DNA of 64,000 bases from Longitalea luteola (GTDB taxonomy: Bacteria > Bacteroidota > Bacteroidia > Chitinophagales > Chitinophagaceae), in the NCBI RefSeq assembly GCF_017356035.1, contig NZ_JAFIQX010000001.1, positions 682,001-746,000 of the forward strand. The letters are read 5' to 3'. Every line of letters starts with the position of its first letter. Positions within the stretch are counted from its first letter, which is position 1. The position numbers were made by a program, and so were the translations under genes. The notes beneath the pieces are model-generated. The model saw nothing but the letters and a program-made list of their open reading frames with translations, was not told where the DNA came from and did no database searches. Positions 63,182 to 64,000 of this stretch are shown piece after piece.

Positions 63182-63432
63182 GTTCAAAGTTTATAGTTCA
63201 AAGTTCAAAGTTTATAGTTCAAAGTTCAAAGTTCAAAGTTTATAGTTGTTCAGTTATTCAGTTCTTCAGTTATTTAGTTGTTCAGTTATTCAGTTAATTA
63301 TTAGGTATCGGATATTAGTGAGTTTTGAAGATTAGATTGTCGATAGTCGATTGTCGATTCACGATTGGCTTTGCCGTTTGCCGTCTGCCGTTTCACGTTT
63401 GCCGATCGCCGATTGTCGGTTGCCGATTGAGG
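63182..63432. repeat. Serial heptad/octad arrays of four word types
   Basis: In order: GTTCAAA/GTTTATA heptads (63182-63246), TATTCAGT octads (63246-63295), GATTGTC heptads (63333-63367) and TTTGCCG/ATTGTCG heptads (63368-63430). Each run is short and uninterrupted. It lies between the DUF1080 start and the cupin stop. Confidence 0.85.
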
Positions 63433-63447
63433 GAATTTATGGCCGGA

Positions 63448-63957
63448 TTACCCGATCGTCAGTTTCCTGATCAGGTCTGCATGTTGGGGATAGGCTGCCG
63501 CCAGCGTTGCCTGGCCGGCGAGTTCAAAATCGGCAAAATCGAAGCCGGGTGAAACGGTACAACCTACCAGGGCATAATCCCCGCCGGGCGCCACGCGGGC
63601 GGCAAACCAGTTGCCTGCTGCTATTACACATTGAAAGGATTCGTTGTTATCCGGATCGCTGCCAAGCCGGTGCTCAATGAGTTGCCCCTTCGCATCGATC
63701 TCATATACGATCAGCGCATCGCCATAATAGAAATGCCATACCTCATCGCTTTTGATCTTATGGAACGCAGAGAACTGATCCTGCTGCAGTAGAAAATAAA
63801 TGCTGGTACAATAAGAACGGGCGCCTGTAAATGCAGATGGTAATGCCGCCAAAGGCGCCAAAAGCGGTGACCGGTATATTTCCCTGAAAGCCCCGCCTTC
63901 AATATGCGTTGCCAGTTGTAACCGGTTGATCCAATATTCGGCTGTTCGTTTACTCAT
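63448..63957 (-). CDS. Cupin domain protein, DUF985 family
   Basis: A 169-residue protein. The cupin_5 / DUF985 pattern is complete: EYWINRLQLATHIEGGAFREIYRS, then SIYFLLQQDQFSAFHKIKSDEVWHFYYGDALIVYEI (with the metal His and Glu) and VAPGGDYALVGCTVSPGFDFADFELA. The family binds a metal and may act on sugars; its function is not settled. The gene has a normal length. Its 5' side carries GCTTAACGC-type heptads at the window edge. Confidence 0.92.
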   Translation of the reverse strand: MSKRTAEYWINRLQLATHIEGGAFREIYRSPLLAPLAALPSAFTGARSYCTSIYFLLQQDQFSAFHKIKSDEVWHFYYGDALIVYEIDAKGQLIEHRLGSDPDNNESFQCVIAAGNWFAARVAPGGDYALVGCTVSPGFDFADFELAGQATLAAAYPQHADLIRKLTIG

Positions 63958-63959
63958 AC

Positions 63960-64000
63960 TTTAATGCTTAACGCTCAACACAAAGGCTAAGCGCTTCTTC
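63960..64000. repeat. Heptad words at the window edge
   Basis: ATGCTTA, ACGCTCA, ACACAAA and GGCTAAG run at 7-bp spacing up to the end of the window. They resemble the ACGCTNA words near glnS. The array is probably cut by the window boundary. Confidence 0.5.

Overview
The window is chromosomal DNA of a Bacteroidota bacterium, most likely family Chitinophagaceae (Niastella/Chitinophaga-like; this placement is inferred). The grounds are a fused SecDF translocase, a type IX secretion C-terminal sorting domain, DUF4382, DUF6266 and LVIVD-repeat proteins, a long Bacteroidota-type NusB, LytS/LytTR and RprXY-like two-component pairs, few Shine-Dalgarno sites, and many TAnnTTTG -7 promoter boxes just upstream of genes. 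No phage, insertion sequence, CRISPR array or rRNA operon was seen. Only one tRNA-like gene was seen, and it is odd.

Layout. 0-3.2 kb: end of an outer-membrane protein, an LVIVD lipoprotein, a small barrel-like protein, and queG. 3.3-9.5 kb: a xylose locus (AraC regulator divergent from xylulokinase, xylose isomerase and a Na+/sugar symporter). 9.6-22.1 kb: secreted CAP protein, serine hydrolase, clpB, a single-cysteine DsbA-like protein, the tRNA-like gene, a fatty-acid hydroxylase, a DUF4382 lipoprotein, queD, DoxX and an unknown lipoprotein. 22.2-24.8 kb: pfkA-pyk. 25.2-30.8 kb: an SDR protein, an arginine deiminase/CtlX pair that could take arginine through citrulline to ornithine, an acyl-CoA dehydrogenase and a YggS protein. 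31-43.5 kb: a LytS/LytTR pair, glnS, an M20 amidohydrolase, a T9SS cargo protein, a methylmalonyl-CoA mutase large subunit, an IscA-like protein, a YjbR protein and an RprXY-like pair. 44-59 kb: secDF, an aminotransferase, a Fic protein, a GH127 arabinofuranosidase, an MBL hydrolase, coaE, yajC, a DUF1573 protein, nusB and groES-groEL. 59-64 kb: an accessory-looking stretch with DUF6266, a protein carrying a duplicated helix-turn-helix-like module, a DUF1080 protein and a cupin.

The most striking feature is not a gene. Nearly every gene junction carries a short, degenerate tandem array with a 7-bp or 8-bp period. The word differs from junction to junction (GTGATAAT, GATTTAGG, GTTACCG, GTTCAAA, GTCTGAA, GTGGCTA, GCGTTCA, TTTGCCG, GCAGTAG, TTGTCTA and others). 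The arrays are usually arranged as two inverted arms around a loop of about 20-100 nt. A core resembling GGAAATACAGGC recurs at an arm/loop boundary across several different arm words. Arrays often touch or contain the stop codon of the neighbouring gene, and for queG they contain the only visible start codon. This resembles the heptanucleotide STRR repeats known from cyanobacteria, but with inverted-arm architecture and a shared core, and it is the best candidate for an undescribed system here. I could not run any search, so novelty is unverified.
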